Notes: generated by a model from the letters alone, not told the origin. A stretch of DNA of 64,000 bases from Siphonodentalium dalli (GCA_032622095.1 CP136064.1:263541863-263605862), one strand, 5' to 3'; shown: positions 12,971-23,964, counted from the first letter of the stretch. Program-made: numbers and translations.

Positions 12971-14037
12971 TCACCAGGTGCCCTTAGTATAGCCATTATG
13001 TTGACCCTGGGGCACAATATAATTATATGCTATACCTTGACCAGGAAGTTCTCTGTCATCGTATTTCATCTTATTAGGTTGACCCTGAATATTGTTGGTA
13101 TAATATTTCATCCCATTATGTTCATCTGGGTGTTCTCTGTCATCGTATTTCATGCCATTCCATTCACCCATATGTTGGTTTGTGTCCTCTTTTAGTACAT
13201 TCTGTCGCAGACGTAATGTGTCCGGTGTTGCGGCTTTTAAATCCACCAGTAGGTAACCGTACGGTTCACTCGTCGCTTCCGAAAACTCTCGCACCATTCA
13301 GGATACATCTGTCTTGATAATGTTGAAATTAATCCCTTATCGATTGGGTTATTGAACAATACCAAATATTGACAATTTCGTCGTTGCGTTGGATCTTTGT
13401 TGTAGTAGAAATTCGGTTTCAAACTTATCAAAGATAAGTTCAAATGGTGACTTCCTTCGGAATGCAAATCATTAACTCTCTGGTCTTTTGATGAAGTTTG
13501 CATCAAGTCATCGAGTATAACTAGATTTTTATACCGGGGGTTGATAAGAAAATCCAAGTTTGCTGGTATATCTCGTATAAAGTTGACCTGAGGGGTGACG
13601 GTATACTTTATTTCGTCATATAGGGGCTGCCAATATTTATAAAACCATATTATTCTGTCAGGTGCGGGTGATATTTTTGAGGCAGACTTTTGTAGCAAGG
13701 TTTTCACGAAGTACGTCTTCCCACTAGATGTCGGTCCACTTACACATGCCGTGAATGGATGCTTGGAAATAAAATCTTCTTGGACGTTGGCCATTGGATC
13801 ATCAAAGCAGGATGTTATGTCGCTTTGTTGCTGTTTCCCCTGCTGGTGTTGTAGTATCTGGTGTTGCTGTAATGGCTGTTGTTGTGGCTGATGATGCTGC
13901 TGCCTGTTGCTGCTGTTGCTGTTTGTTGCTGCTGCTTGGTGCTGCTGCTGTGGGTGTCGGTTAACAAACTCAGTGTGCTTAGATTGTACATGTCTTATCA
14001 AATCATGGTTCCGCACATACTCACTAGAGCAAATTGA
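12971..14037 (-). pseudogene. FtsK/HerA (A32)-type packaging ATPase, broken
   Basis: P-loop ATPase of the kind that packages DNA in Polintons, adintoviruses and related viruses. The frame from about 14016 shows a finger-like start (RNHDLIRHVQSKH), a Gln/His-rich linker (residues about 22-65), Walker A GPTSSGKT (about 94-101), Walker B NLVILDDLM (about 164-172), then the family pattern SHHLNLSLISL and LSRQMYP. Homology then shifts frame near 13290: the expected GYLLVDLK-type end lies in the frame read from 13297 to 12971. A TAG at 14038-14040 interrupts the frame just upstream, where a second finger would continue, and the listed start codon is GTG. So at least one frameshift and one stop break it. 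The adjacent zinc-finger ORF follows on the same strand. Confidence 0.75.
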
Positions 14038-14403
14038 CTAAAATGTCTCGGTATATGGTTTTCCTTTATACAAATGTTCCTTATAACCTAAATCTGTCCT
14101 GTCCGTATGTTTGATAACTTTATGTAGATGAAATAGTCCGTGTAGAAGCACTGTGTAGACGGGGAATCAACAGGTCTTGTCGGTAAGAGAGTCAGACGAG
14201 AAGTGAAGTCTCGGCTATTAAAACATAGTAATGCGATAGCGAACATCAAACGAGTCTGGGAACGCATATCTGTCAAAAGATACAATAGCCGTCATTGGTC
14301 AATATATCCACGGTCTCACTTTTCGATCTATAAAATCAATTTCACCGAGAGGTTCCCTCGTCATTGGTAGTGACGTAATTGTGGCGTTTTGCGGTATTTT
14401 ACT

Positions 14404-14466
14404 GCGGCGGCGGCGGTAACGGCGGCGGCAACGGCGGCGGCAACGGCGGCGGCGGCAACGGCGGTG
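14404..14466. repeat. GGC/AAC-rich trinucleotide repeat
   Basis: Units of GGCGGCGGCAAC in tandem, a sharp GC-rich island in AT-rich surroundings, inside the Polinton-like element between the divergent gene regions. Confidence 0.9.
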
Positions 14467-14495
14467 TCATGTTATTTTGCCCCCCCAAAAAATAG

Positions 14496-14678
14496 ATGTT
14501 GTTGTGGTCGTCATCATCGTCGTTGTTGTTCCTCTTTCTCAAAAGTTACGAACGATTACTAGAATACCAGCATCGAATGAAAACATCACCCATACATAAC
14601 ATGATCATGAAGAAAATGGTCAAACTGACCAAACACGGATATAATAATGAATGGGTTGTAGATTCAGACAACGATTAA
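14496..14678 (+). CDS. Possible small ORF with immediate polyA signal
   Basis: A 60-codon plus-strand ORF starting with ATG, with a hydrophobic/Ser-rich start and a basic middle (MKKMVKLTKHG), ending in the acidic VDSDND. The stop codon is followed within 6 bases by AATAAA (14684-14689), which is why it is listed despite its size. A TAG precedes the ATG, as an acceptor site could, so it may be a terminal exon. It is the only plus-strand coding candidate inside the Polinton-like element. No family is recognised. Confidence 0.25.
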   Translation: MLLWSSSSSLLFLFLKSYERLLEYQHRMKTSPIHNMIMKKMVKLTKHGYNNEWVVDSDND

Positions 14679-14880
14679 ATTTCAATAAACTTCATCAACA
14701 TGATATTCTCGTTTTCGTTATATATCTATAAGCGGGGAGAGAGTGAGTGAATTATTGGGAATTGTAGAGTGAGAAACGATACGTAATGATAAAAGGCGCA
14801 TTAAGAGCCCGAAAATTTGAACTTTAAATATTGTTCTGTGTCATTTTAACTTTCAACCACTGCGCTTGTATTGTTAACAT

Positions 14881-15180
14881 TCATTCATAATGAGTGTCTT
14901 GTGTCCCTTTAGAGTGCCTTGTGTTCCTTTAATATTCAAACACCAGTGCGTTTATTGTGTTTCTTTAACATTCATTCAGAATGAGTGCCTTGTGTTCATT
15001 TAGAGTGCATTGTGTTCCTTTAATATTCAAACACCAGTGCGTTTATTGTGTTTCTTTAACATTCATTCATAATGAGTGCCTTGTGTTCCTTTAGAGTGCA
15101 TTGTGTTCCTTTAATATTCACACACCAATATTGCATCACGTCCCTTGTCTCGTGTTTCTTTAACATTCAACACCTTGCGT
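14881..15180. repeat. Tandem array of about 93-bp units
   Basis: At least three diverged units, each with AACATTCATTCA, AATGAGTGCCTTGTGTTC and CACCAGTGCGTTTATTG. It lies within the Polinton-like interior and is non-coding. Confidence 0.8.
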
Positions 15181-15599
15181 TTATTGCCCCCTTTAATGAT
15201 GTCATAGCGTGTGTACATACAAGACAGTATAACACTATGATTATGTCTGTATCTGTTGTTGGGAAGATGTGAAATATAAATTTCAAGGTTGAGTTCAGTG
15301 TGTAGTAATTTCGTATACGTTAAACGCTCTTCATTCATGTGTTACAAACGGGAAGTTGTACTATTTTTGAAAGCAATCACGATACCTCCGTGTAAAATTT
15401 TCATTAAATTACAATAACCCAATGCTGTGGTGTAACAGGCTTGTAGTCAACTAACCCAGAGTGACTTAATTCACAATGAAGTAGACTGCTGCAGATGCGA
15501 TATGTATTGTTTATCCAGAGCTTAAGTGTGTAAACATCACATTTTGCTCGTCACGCTATGACCATATATATACATGTACACATAATACAATCATACCTC

Positions 15600-16130
15600 A
15601 GCTTAAAGGCACGTGCGGCCTTAATTGTCGAAAATATTCATATTTGTTCCAAACACAGTAAACAGAAAAACATTAAAACGCATACAGTTCCGTTCATATA
15701 TACCATGACCATCGCGTATATCAGCATGTTATCATAAAGACCTACTATATTTTACCTAAGCAAGAGCCTGGTTGTGTTACAGAAGACAGCACAATGCTAC
15801 TGGCTAATCACACACAAATGACATAAACGCTCTTTATTATTTCCATATCAGGTATTCACCAACAAAGAACGCTCTTTATGTTTATCATCATAATATAAAC
15901 AAACACCAGAAAAGTTACTTTTTATGCTTTTGTTTACATAACAATGGTCAAACATATGACCATAACATACTGTTTATGCGATATTTCTTATTTGTATACG
16001 GACAAAGTCTATCTACATTTTGATGTTCTTTCTGTTTTTGGCGGTTTTTGACGGGTGGAGATATTTTCACAGCATACCCACCACCAAGGCCAACCGTGTC
16101 TTTAAGTATGTAAACATCGGATTTGCTCAT
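15600..16130. repeat. Dispersed repeat, copy 1 (inside Polinton-like element)
   Basis: Starts TTAAAGGCACGTGCGGCC and runs through AACGCTCTTTATTATTTCC and GGCGGTTTTTGACGG. The same order of words occurs at about 57756-58285 in an RGS intron. It looks like a MITE family; the outer ends are not sharply defined. Confidence 0.7.
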
Positions 16131-16285
16131 CAGACGATAAGCTGACAATATTTACGCATGGTCAAATTAGATTCATGCATAAAGGTAAGGTAATTTTTGT
16201 TATGGTCATGTTTTTTGTTAAGACCATGTTCTAACATAGATCGATAAATAAGTTAAAGGTCGTTATATTCCACAGTCAAATCTAT

Positions 16286-18303
16286 TGGTGATCGAATTTG
16301 ATAACTATTTTATTGGAACAACTAAGAGTATTATTTACGTGAGATCAATGAGTCCAATTATTATAAATAATACATTGCAGGCATCTGCGGACACCCGATT
16401 GCCACATTTAGTGATCACGTGATAAACAGATAAAATGTCCAGGTGACCTACTATATGTATGCATAACTCAATAAGCCGTTTATATGTACAGGTGAAGTAT
16501 TAACGCGATAAGCTGCTGACGTGCACGGGTGATCATACATACAACCCGTGAAACTAATTTGATGTTATGGCCGTGTTTTGAGAAGTTTGGGAGATTACTT
16601 ATATTCGGTACGAAATTCTTTTTCAACGTTTGAGGTCTTTTGCATTTAGTTACGGACAAGTCATCTTGGTTGGTTTTTCTTTACGGATAACTGATTTTAT
16701 TTGGGTATTATCACGTAGTTCTGTGGTAAAACTCAGTGGAAAATCTTCATTAAATTACAATAACCCGCGGTTATGGTGTAACATAGATTCGATAACGCGC
16801 TTTATTATTTACGTACAGGCCATACTTCTCAATAGCCCGTGACTATTTTATTCCACGCGTAAGCGACGCAAGTATAGTTGTGACGTCACTAATTTCTATA
16901 CTCCGTCAACATGAACAAAATTGTTTTTACATCCGGGCGATTCAGACCTATGGGCCCCCAGTGGTGGCCGCCATGTTGGAATAGAATTGACATTTTAATA
17001 AAACGAATTTAATTTTCTTCTTCGATCAGCCTGAGGCGACACTATTAAATTTGAAAAACAAATCAACCTTATTCAAAATTAAATGCTTAATGTGGATTTA
17101 GCTGACACGGGTGCATAGCATTCGGCAAACCTCGCCAGATTCAGTGTCGTTACAGGACTAACGATTCTCATTCTAAGAACAATAACTCCATAAACGTATG
17201 CTCTTCCAATAATTCGCGATAATGCACGGATGCCATTTATGCTGAAAGATGAATAAAGAGCGTTGCTTTACTATGAGCTAATACTAAACTCTACTCCATA
17301 TTTGGGATGTCTTGTGCTCCGACACGTACACATTGTACAATATATACGCGCATGAATAGGTGTGGGTAAGTGAGTTGAGATGTGAAGGTGGTTGGGGTAG
17401 GGGGAGGAGGAGAGGGGAGTATTATGACGTAGGTCTGTGACAAACATTGAGTGGAAAATCTATTGTCAAACAAAAGATTTTTACCACGATAGAACCCAGA
17501 GATATTATTATTATTGAAAAGATAATCGATTTTACATGTATTTATTGGTGATGACATAATTCAAGTTCACATATGGTAGGATATACAATATTTAAAGTGT
17601 TCATTTTTTCAATCCCAGTTGACAGAATCAGACATTTCTTCGGATGAATACGAACTATCCAGTAGGTAGGAATATTCATCTGTTGCTCAAAATACAGTAA
17701 GATGTATGTGTGTCTGAATCTTTACGCAAATAATTCGGTTAAACCGTCTTAAGCTGAGATTATTCGGTTGATGTGTCAGACATTTAATAGTCGACAGAGA
17801 TTATTTTCAGTAAGATGTATGCCTGTCTGAATCTTTACGCAAATAATTTGGTTAAGCCGCCTTAAGCTGAGATTATTTAGTTGATGTGTCAGACATTTAA
17901 TAGTCGGCCGAGATTACAAAGCAACTTCACACGATGACTTGGTAGTCAAAAATATACACACACCCACATGATGCTCAAATATGACGACCTGCTCTATGAA
18001 TAATTTGGTTAAGCCATCTTAAGCTGAGATTATTTAGTTGATGTGTCAGACACGCAATAGTCGGCCGAAATTACAAAGTTCACAAAAAAAAAACAACTTC
18101 ACACTTATACGCGATGAACCAACTTTTTAGTCAACAATATACACACACCAACAGGACGCTCAAATATGACGCCCATATCGAAAATATACTTACGCCCATT
18201 TTTTATCAACAATTCTCAAATATATAGTACTATAGTACTAACATACTCAAAATACACTTACGCCCAATTTTACGATTGGGGTCAAGGAGACGCACTATCT
18301 TCT
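16286..18303. repeat. Right terminal inverted repeat of Polinton-like element
   Basis: Reverse-complement partner of 10554-12568, with few substitutions and one or two short indels. The outer end CGCACTATCTTCT is followed directly by the GATCGT target duplication. High arm similarity suggests recent insertion or gene conversion between arms. Confidence 0.9.
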
Positions 18304-18309
18304 GATCGT

Positions 18310-19325
18310 CTGCACTAAGAATATACTTATTTATGTATTCATCCTTCAATCTTTCTGTGGCGTTATTAATATAGTTATCCGAAATGTGCAAACTATTTCC
18401 ATTTGCCATGTTCAATGATGCTACAAACTTCTCTTTCATTGTTCTAAGTGAGGGTTTGATTGTATTTGATTTGCTTGATCTATGTGCTTCGCGCAAGATT
18501 TGGTTCGGGTGTTCATTAATTCGCTTCAAAAATTTAAACGCCTGTGTTATGCAATCGACATAAATAGGATATACGCCGAGTTCTACATTTTGCAGAAGCT
18601 CAAGTGTATCTTCTCAGATTGCGAGCTATCATTACGCGATACCTCTGGTGTTTCGCTTCCATAAAGCAACATTGGTTTTACTAGTGTATTAAAAAGTTTT
18701 AGTGCCAGTGGTATAGATATGTGGTAGCGATTTATCATTTCACGTCGCAATTTGTGCATTACTTTAAGTGCTTTTGTACTCATTGACTCTTGGGCGAGTT
18801 TATATTTTTCACTCTTCGTAAAAATTAGTCCAAGGTATGAGAACTGATCGCAAATTTTCAACTCATTACCCAAAACTTTGAATATTGGAACTGCAGTAGA
18901 GTTTTGATTAACCACCATTACTTCAGTTTTGTTGATGTTAATGGATAATACGTTGTCTTGAGAGTAGATGACAACTTTATCAAGTGATCTTTGTAAGCCA
19001 GTTTGGCTTTCCGAAACTAGAAGTAGGTCATCGGCAAAAAGTAAGTGTTTTTTTTTTAGATTGTTGTAGAGTGCACGAACCGCAAGATTCATCAAAACAT
19101 AATTTTTTGTCATCAATAAATATCTTCAACAGGGTAGGGGAAAGCGAACACCCTTGCCTCACCCCTATAGTTGAGGCAAAGGGCTGCGATAGTCCTTGTG
19201 ATGTTTTGATAATATAGTCGCTTGAACTGTATATTGAGCGCAAAATGTCTAGAATATTTCCCCCTATTTGAATATTCATCATTTTCTCGAATAGCAACTC
19301 CCTGTTTATTGAATCAAATGCTTAA
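18310..19325 (-). pseudogene. LINE reverse transcriptase fragment (5' part, split by Polinton)
   Basis: On the minus strand, non-LTR RT motifs appear in order but in different frames: AFDSINRELLFEKM near 19310, GVRQGCSLSPTL near 19160, then the catalytic FADDLLLVS near 19040, followed by thumb-region sequence (SYLGLIFTKS, KPMLLYGSE) to about 18650 and further C-terminal sequence to 18310. A frameshift separates the second and third motifs and another lies near 18560. The 5' side is truncated at about 19325, so no endonuclease is seen. The missing 3' end is found at 10553-10080 beyond the inserted Polinton-like element. Confidence 0.85.
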
Positions 19326-19740
19326 CAAAAAAATTCAGAAAATATATGGTTAATGACACACATTTCTCACCACTGAAGCGCCAGTCTTAAGAACATGAGT
19401 TTGTGACGAATGCGCATGCATATATATATATATATATACCGGATTATTTGTTGAATTCATCTGTTCTTGGAGATGCACGAATACACCACCGGTTACGCTT
19501 GTGGTCCTGCTAATTTGCGATGATGCTGGAGAGGCTAAATGATGCAGTTACGAAAACGTATCGTTATAATGTTCTTATGTCATTTTCGTGGTGTTTGGCT
19601 AACCCGAGCGATTTGAGACAAAGCCATGTGCATGTATGGATCCTTCAAGAACATCTATATTTGAAATAATTTAAGAACGGCTGCCCTGGTGATTACAAAA
19701 CGACAGTAAAAGCCATCTTGATTTTGGCCGATATACTAAC
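19326..19740. other. Intergenic, no gene; short (TA)n
   Basis: A TA microsatellite lies near 19421-19436. No ORF or RNA gene is recognised. Confidence 0.5.
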
Positions 19741-19743
19741 TAA

Positions 19744-20500
19744 GGGTCGATCCACACCGGACGCGAGCGCGCGATTATAACGGCCGTTTTCTGTCGTCCG
19801 TAGCAGTTCAAAGCGCGCGATTTGCATATTCACACTGTAAGCGACAGAATCGCTGATTACGACGCGATCACAGCAGTGATTTTATGCTTCATCGATTTCT
19901 CGCTTTGTGACAAACCAGCGGGATAATTGGGTCGCTGTCAAGTAGGATATTTTACGTGCGATTCCTACTATTTTAAGGCGACTCATGAATTCGTCGTCGC
20001 GATAACAAATGTGGTGGGGGACTTTAGCGACATGCTGATAACTAAAGTGCAAGGATAAATGAGAAGAGAAAATGGCTGGCAAGAGCTCGACGTAATAACA
20101 GGATCGTCTGGTTAATTTTTGGTTCCAATCTATTCCAAGCTTGTGAAGTCACTTCGCGCACAATTTGCCCCGATAAAAAAAACTCACAAATTTTAAACCG
20201 GAATTATATAATTAAATTCAATTAAACGTAATTGCTATGAAATTTAGGAAGCCCGTTCACCATTCCACTTGACATATGTTTCGCAAATTCTGATTAATAT
20301 GTCCATATACATGTACACAGTATTTGTGAACTGCCTGTAATTGATGCACTCAAACGATTAACTACCCATTAAACCATCGCGCGCGACGAAGCGATCCAGT
20401 CGCTTTCGGTGTGAATATAATAATCGTGCGCTTTGAACCGCTACAGACAACAGAAAACGGCCGTAAAAGTCGCGCGCTCGCGCCCGGTGTGGATTGACCC
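19744..20500. mobile_element. PIF/Harbinger-like MITE, 757 bp
   Basis: The TIRs GGGTCGATCCACACCGG and CCGGTGTGGATTGACCC are inverted and flanked by TAA on both sides (19741-19743 and 20501-20503). GGG-starting TIRs with a 3-bp TWA target are typical of PIF/Harbinger elements. The inverted similarity continues for about 120 bp as CG-rich words (CGCGCGA, GGCCGTTTTCTGT). No transposase or Myb-like ORF is present. Confidence 0.75.
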
Positions 20501-20740
20501 TAACACAGCTACTATTAAAAAAATTACAATATATATTTTTGGAATGTCTTATACACATAATGGCTTTTCCTCGATTCGTTCAGATGGCCGAGAAAATGAA
20601 AACTTCAGAAAATATAACGAACGTTTTCTTAACAGCATCAGATTGTACGACCAGCATCATGATAATTCTGCAGGACCCACCAACATAGCATATTAACAGG
20701 ACCATTAACTAGGGTGGAATATATGCACACCCGGATTATG

Positions 20741-20851
20741 TCTGAATGTAAGAACCTACACAATATATATATATATATATATATATACTGAATGTAAGAA
20801 CCTACACAATATATATATATATATATATATATACTGAATGTAAGAACCTAC

Positions 20852-20890
<39 letters not shown>

Positions 20891-20925
20891 TGAATGTAAG
20901 AACCTACACAATATATATATATTCT
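20741..20925. repeat. Tandem (TA)n-containing repeat, about 4 units
   Basis: The word TGAATGTAAGAACCTACACA repeats four times, separated by TA runs of different length. Hypermutable microsatellite; the open frames across it are artefacts. Confidence 0.95.
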
Positions 20926-21569
20926 GATCGATGCTGCATGTAAACTGCGATGTCATTGCGTTGATTTGACTTGCGCAATATGTTCTACGTTACTACGTCA
21001 TTGATAATATCACGATTCCACATTTCAGATCGAATTGTAATATAATGTAAATATGATCGTTTTCTGTCCATCGATTGCCTCAAGTTACAGAAGAACGCAT
21101 TCATATCACCCAAACTACGAATCCGGTTTCACAGCCAGTCAATCGGCCGACCAATATATACCAAACTATAATCATGCGGCGTTGTGTGATTTATGGAATT
21201 CCCGCTACAGTATGATCAGTGATTAAACGTGGCTTGTCTTCCTCCATAAAACATTACTGCCAATTTCTGATCATACAATTATCAATGTTATTTCCGGAAA
21301 TAGAGGGCCACATATCCCTCCACAGTAGCGTCAATTTTTCACCGCTTCATCCGTGTTACTGTTAAGACACTTGAATCCGGACTTGTTGCGTTAGCCATCA
21401 TCGTTATGCGCGGAAAGCGGACATTAGTCAACTTCCTACCATGTTTCGACGGAATTCTTGATATTCACCACTTGGGCGATGTTTGTCAAACGACTGGCTA
21501 TATCTGTACCGGTTAGGGCGTGTTTATATGTACTTCTGAGTTGAGCTGTTTGTGTAGTGTTCGGTTAGC
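20926..21569. other. Upstream region of the GPCR gene
   Basis: No other gene is recognised. It presumably holds the 5' UTR or promoter of the receptor gene. An upstream non-coding exon cannot be excluded from sequence alone. Confidence 0.4.
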
Positions 21570-21577
21570 TTTATAAG
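21570..21577 (+). promoter_or_regulatory. Possible TATA box before the GPCR
   Basis: TTTATAAG lies 48 bp before the ATG. If used, transcription would start very near the ATG, giving a short 5' UTR. The match could be chance in AT-rich DNA. Confidence 0.2.
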
Positions 21578-21624
21578 TTGTGTTATCCTGTCAAACGACG
21601 TTAGTCACAACAAAGCCGTCGACG

Positions 21625-22794
21625 ATGGACTATTATGATGTTGACTATGATGTAAATAGTTCCTACGACAACGAAACGTACTTCGACAATGGGACATACA
21701 ATCATTCTGGACCTAGTGATGGAATTCTGAGATTCAAGGACGCGTATGGGAAAGTTCATGGCTACTTAAGCATGATTGTATGTATTTTCGGGATTGTTGC
21801 CAACATCCTTAACGTCATTGTTCTTACCCGCAAGAACATGTCTTCTCCTACTAATACCATTCTAACTGCTCTGGGAATATCTGACATGATTTCGTTGTTC
21901 GCATACCTGATGTTTGTCTTCTACGCTTACATATTTCTGAACTCAAAGCCCTATACCCACAACCCGGAGAAAAGCTTGATCGATTACGCAATTGTCTGGC
22001 CACACGTGAGCTTTACCTTCGAAGTTTTCAGTATGTGGCTGACAATCACGCTTGTTATATTCCAATATATATCTATATGTCACATGAACCTCGGACCTCG
22101 TGTGTGTACCATCAACAATTCTAGGCGGACCATATTCGGTGTGGGTTTACTGTCAATTTTAATGTGCCTTCCTGTGTACATGCTTTACGAAAGCAGAGAG
22201 GCTCCGAAACAAATGGGCGGTGGCTGGATGCTGTCAGAAAGTTACATTGTAGACAACGGTCCTGGACTGAAAACCTTCTTCCTCATTTTCTATGGAATTG
22301 GATTGAAATTAACGGCAAGTGTTATACTTATAGTAATGAGTGTGCTGTTGGTGAGGGCTTTGAACAAAGCTGCGTCAAACAGAAAGAAGTTGTTGCGCCA
22401 AACATCAGAAGATAAGAGGAAAGATGCGCGTTCACGCTCGAGTAGGCGGGTCACAACTATGCTGGTTTCAATTGCAATTTTGTTCGTTCTTATTGAACTC
22501 CCAAATGGACTTTTGGCGATGGCTGGTGGGATTGACAATGATTTCTACCACAATGTATTCGTGTATCTGGCGGAGCTATTTGCATTGATGGCACTTATTA
22601 ATAGCGCGGTAAAATTCATTATGTATTGCGCAATGAGTCAAATGTTCAGGACGACATTCAAGAAGGTCATTCTGCGCAGATTGCTGATTGTTCCAGTCTA
22701 TCTTGGGATCATGAAGAAGAAAGAATCTCAGACGACCGCTTCCTCAACTGCTACGCCATCGTCAACAGCAAACACGGACGTTACTCACGTTTGA
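21625..22794 (+). CDS. Class A GPCR, myosuppressin/sex-peptide-receptor type
   Basis: A 389-aa intronless receptor, probably for an RFamide-type or myoinhibitory neuropeptide at the plasma membrane. The ATG at 21625 (context GACGATGG) is chosen because the longer frame begins only with GTG. The N-terminus is acidic and Tyr-rich with four N-glycosylation sequons (N11, N16, N22, N26). Seven hydrophobic segments follow (TM1 about 45-68, TM2 77-103, TM3 124-150, TM6 276-300, TM7 312-336). Family motifs are VLTRKNMSSPTNTILTALGISD after TM1 (split here only for length: VLTRKNMSSPTN, then TILTALGISD), RRVTTMLVSIAILFVLIELP in TM6 and LINSAVKFIMYC in TM7. Odd points: the DRY motif reads QYI, and I see no cysteine at the top of TM3 or in ECL2 for the usual disulfide. 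It is followed by a Ser/Thr-rich tail and a polyA signal at 22996. Confidence 0.88.
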   Translation: MDYYDVDYDVNSSYDNETYFDNGTYNHSGPSDGILRFKDAYGKVHGYLSMIVCIFGIVANILNVIVLTRKNMSSPTNTILTALGISDMISLFAYLMFVFYAYIFLNSKPYTHNPEKSLIDYAIVWPHVSFTFEVFSMWLTITLVIFQYISICHMNLGPRVCTINNSRRTIFGVGLLSILMCLPVYMLYESREAPKQMGGGWMLSESYIVDNGPGLKTFFLIFYGIGLKLTASVILIVMSVLLVRALNKAASNRKKLLRQTSEDKRKDARSRSSRRVTTMLVSIAILFVLIELPNGLLAMAGGIDNDFYHNVFVYLAELFALMALINSAVKFIMYCAMSQMFRTTFKKVILRRLLIVPVYLGIMKKKESQTTASSTATPSSTANTDVTHV

Positions 22795-22995
22795 GACTTG
22801 ATAAATTGTTTTGATCATGTATGCGTTCTGTGTGTAATAACCTTTCGGTTACAATATACAAGGGCTATTCATGCAATCAACGTCCAGTTGGGACACACAT
22901 GTTTCGCGATGTCATGTATATAAAAATTAACAAAACGCTCGTTATCATATATATTTTATGGTTATTACATGCATGATCCTTTCCTTATTCCATTC

Positions 22996-23001
22996 AATAA
23001 A
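22996..23001 (+). terminator. AATAAA polyadenylation signal of GPCR gene
   Basis: AATAAA about 200 bp after the receptor stop codon, the first canonical signal on this strand. Confidence 0.55.
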
Positions 23002-23301
23002 CCCATTCTTTAAATTGTTCGTTGCATAACAGGAAATAGTGCCACGCTAAGTCTAAACATCTCTATTGCTTCCAATATTTTTCCAACAAACTCTAAGGAA
23101 TGAAGAGTTAGAAAAGATATTTAATTAAATATTCGCCAATAAATACGTCAAAAAGTTTTCATTTATATGGGACTATTTCTTTACGCGGGCAAACAATGCA
23201 TAGTTACATGAAACCTCATCGCAGCTAGGCCTTTTATGTTAGTTTCACATACCATTTGTTGATTTAAGTATGTTTTATCGAGGTCTTAAATCATGTAACA
23301 A

Positions 23302-23964
23302 CAGAGGATATACAACGAGTCCCCAGTTTATAGCAAAATATATAAAACGAGTCCAGTAAATTACTGGACGAGTTTTGTAAAATTCACTATAAACTGGTGA
23401 CTCGTTGTATAGATCCTAATTATTATTTGATCCAAAACATCCATAAAACATACTTAAATCGACAAATGGCTTCTGTAAGGCATGTGGTGAGCTTTCACGC
23501 AACTATGCGCTGTTTGACAGCGTAAATAATTAGTCCCTAGATCAACAAGACTCTTTAACGTATTTTATGGCGTAAATTTAATGAAACTAATTTTAAGACT
23601 TACCAATATCAGTTACAGACAACGATTCTTCTTCATTCCTCGCCCCCTGATTCCGAATCACGATTGCGCAACAATAATACATTTGGTTGTACCTGCCACT
23701 ACATTGTGTATTTCCTGTTATTCAACGAGCGTTGTATATCATTATTATAGAATGAGTTTAATGAATGGAATAAGGGTCGTATCATGTAATAAATAAAATC
23801 CACAACTCGACCCTACACTCTTATGACTAATGTGTAATCGTTTCTACACATTAGTTATAAGAGTGTATAGTCTATAGCTGAAAATACAATACTCGCCCAG
23901 TAAACTAATTTATTGGACTCGTTTTGTAAATTCCGCTATAAACTCGGGACTTGTAGATCCTCTG
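23302..23964. mobile_element. TIR element with nested palindromes
   Basis: The left end CAGAGGATATACAACGAGTC and right end, reverse-complemented, CAGAGGATCTACAAGTCCC agree. Subterminal GTTTATAGC and AAAACGAGTCCA occur in both arms. Within the left arm 23303-23415 is itself palindromic, and 23800-23870 is another hairpin. Related fragments start AGAGGATCTGCAACTCG at 30940 and appear near 55660-55690. Flanking 8-mers are only partly alike, so hAT assignment is tentative. Confidence 0.6.

Larger units (their letters stand above)
10554..18303. mobile_element. Polinton/Maverick-like element, internally deleted, 7.75 kb
   Basis: The termini are inverted repeats of about 2.0 kb whose outer ends read AGAAGATAGTGCGTCTCC on both sides. 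The 6 bases GATCGT lie immediately outside both ends (10548-10553 and 18304-18309). Polintons are known for 6-bp target duplications and TIRs starting 5'-AG. The 3.7-kb interior holds a FtsK/A32-type ATPase gene (broken), a zinc-finger gene, a GGC repeat, a 0.3-kb tandem array and a dispersed repeat. No DNA polymerase B, retroviral-type integrase, protease or capsid gene is recognisable, so it cannot move alone. Full Polintons are usually 15-20 kb. Confidence 0.85.

Noticed and set aside
20756..20956. Open frame of Tyr-Ile repeats
   Set aside because: Pure (TA)n microsatellite translation.
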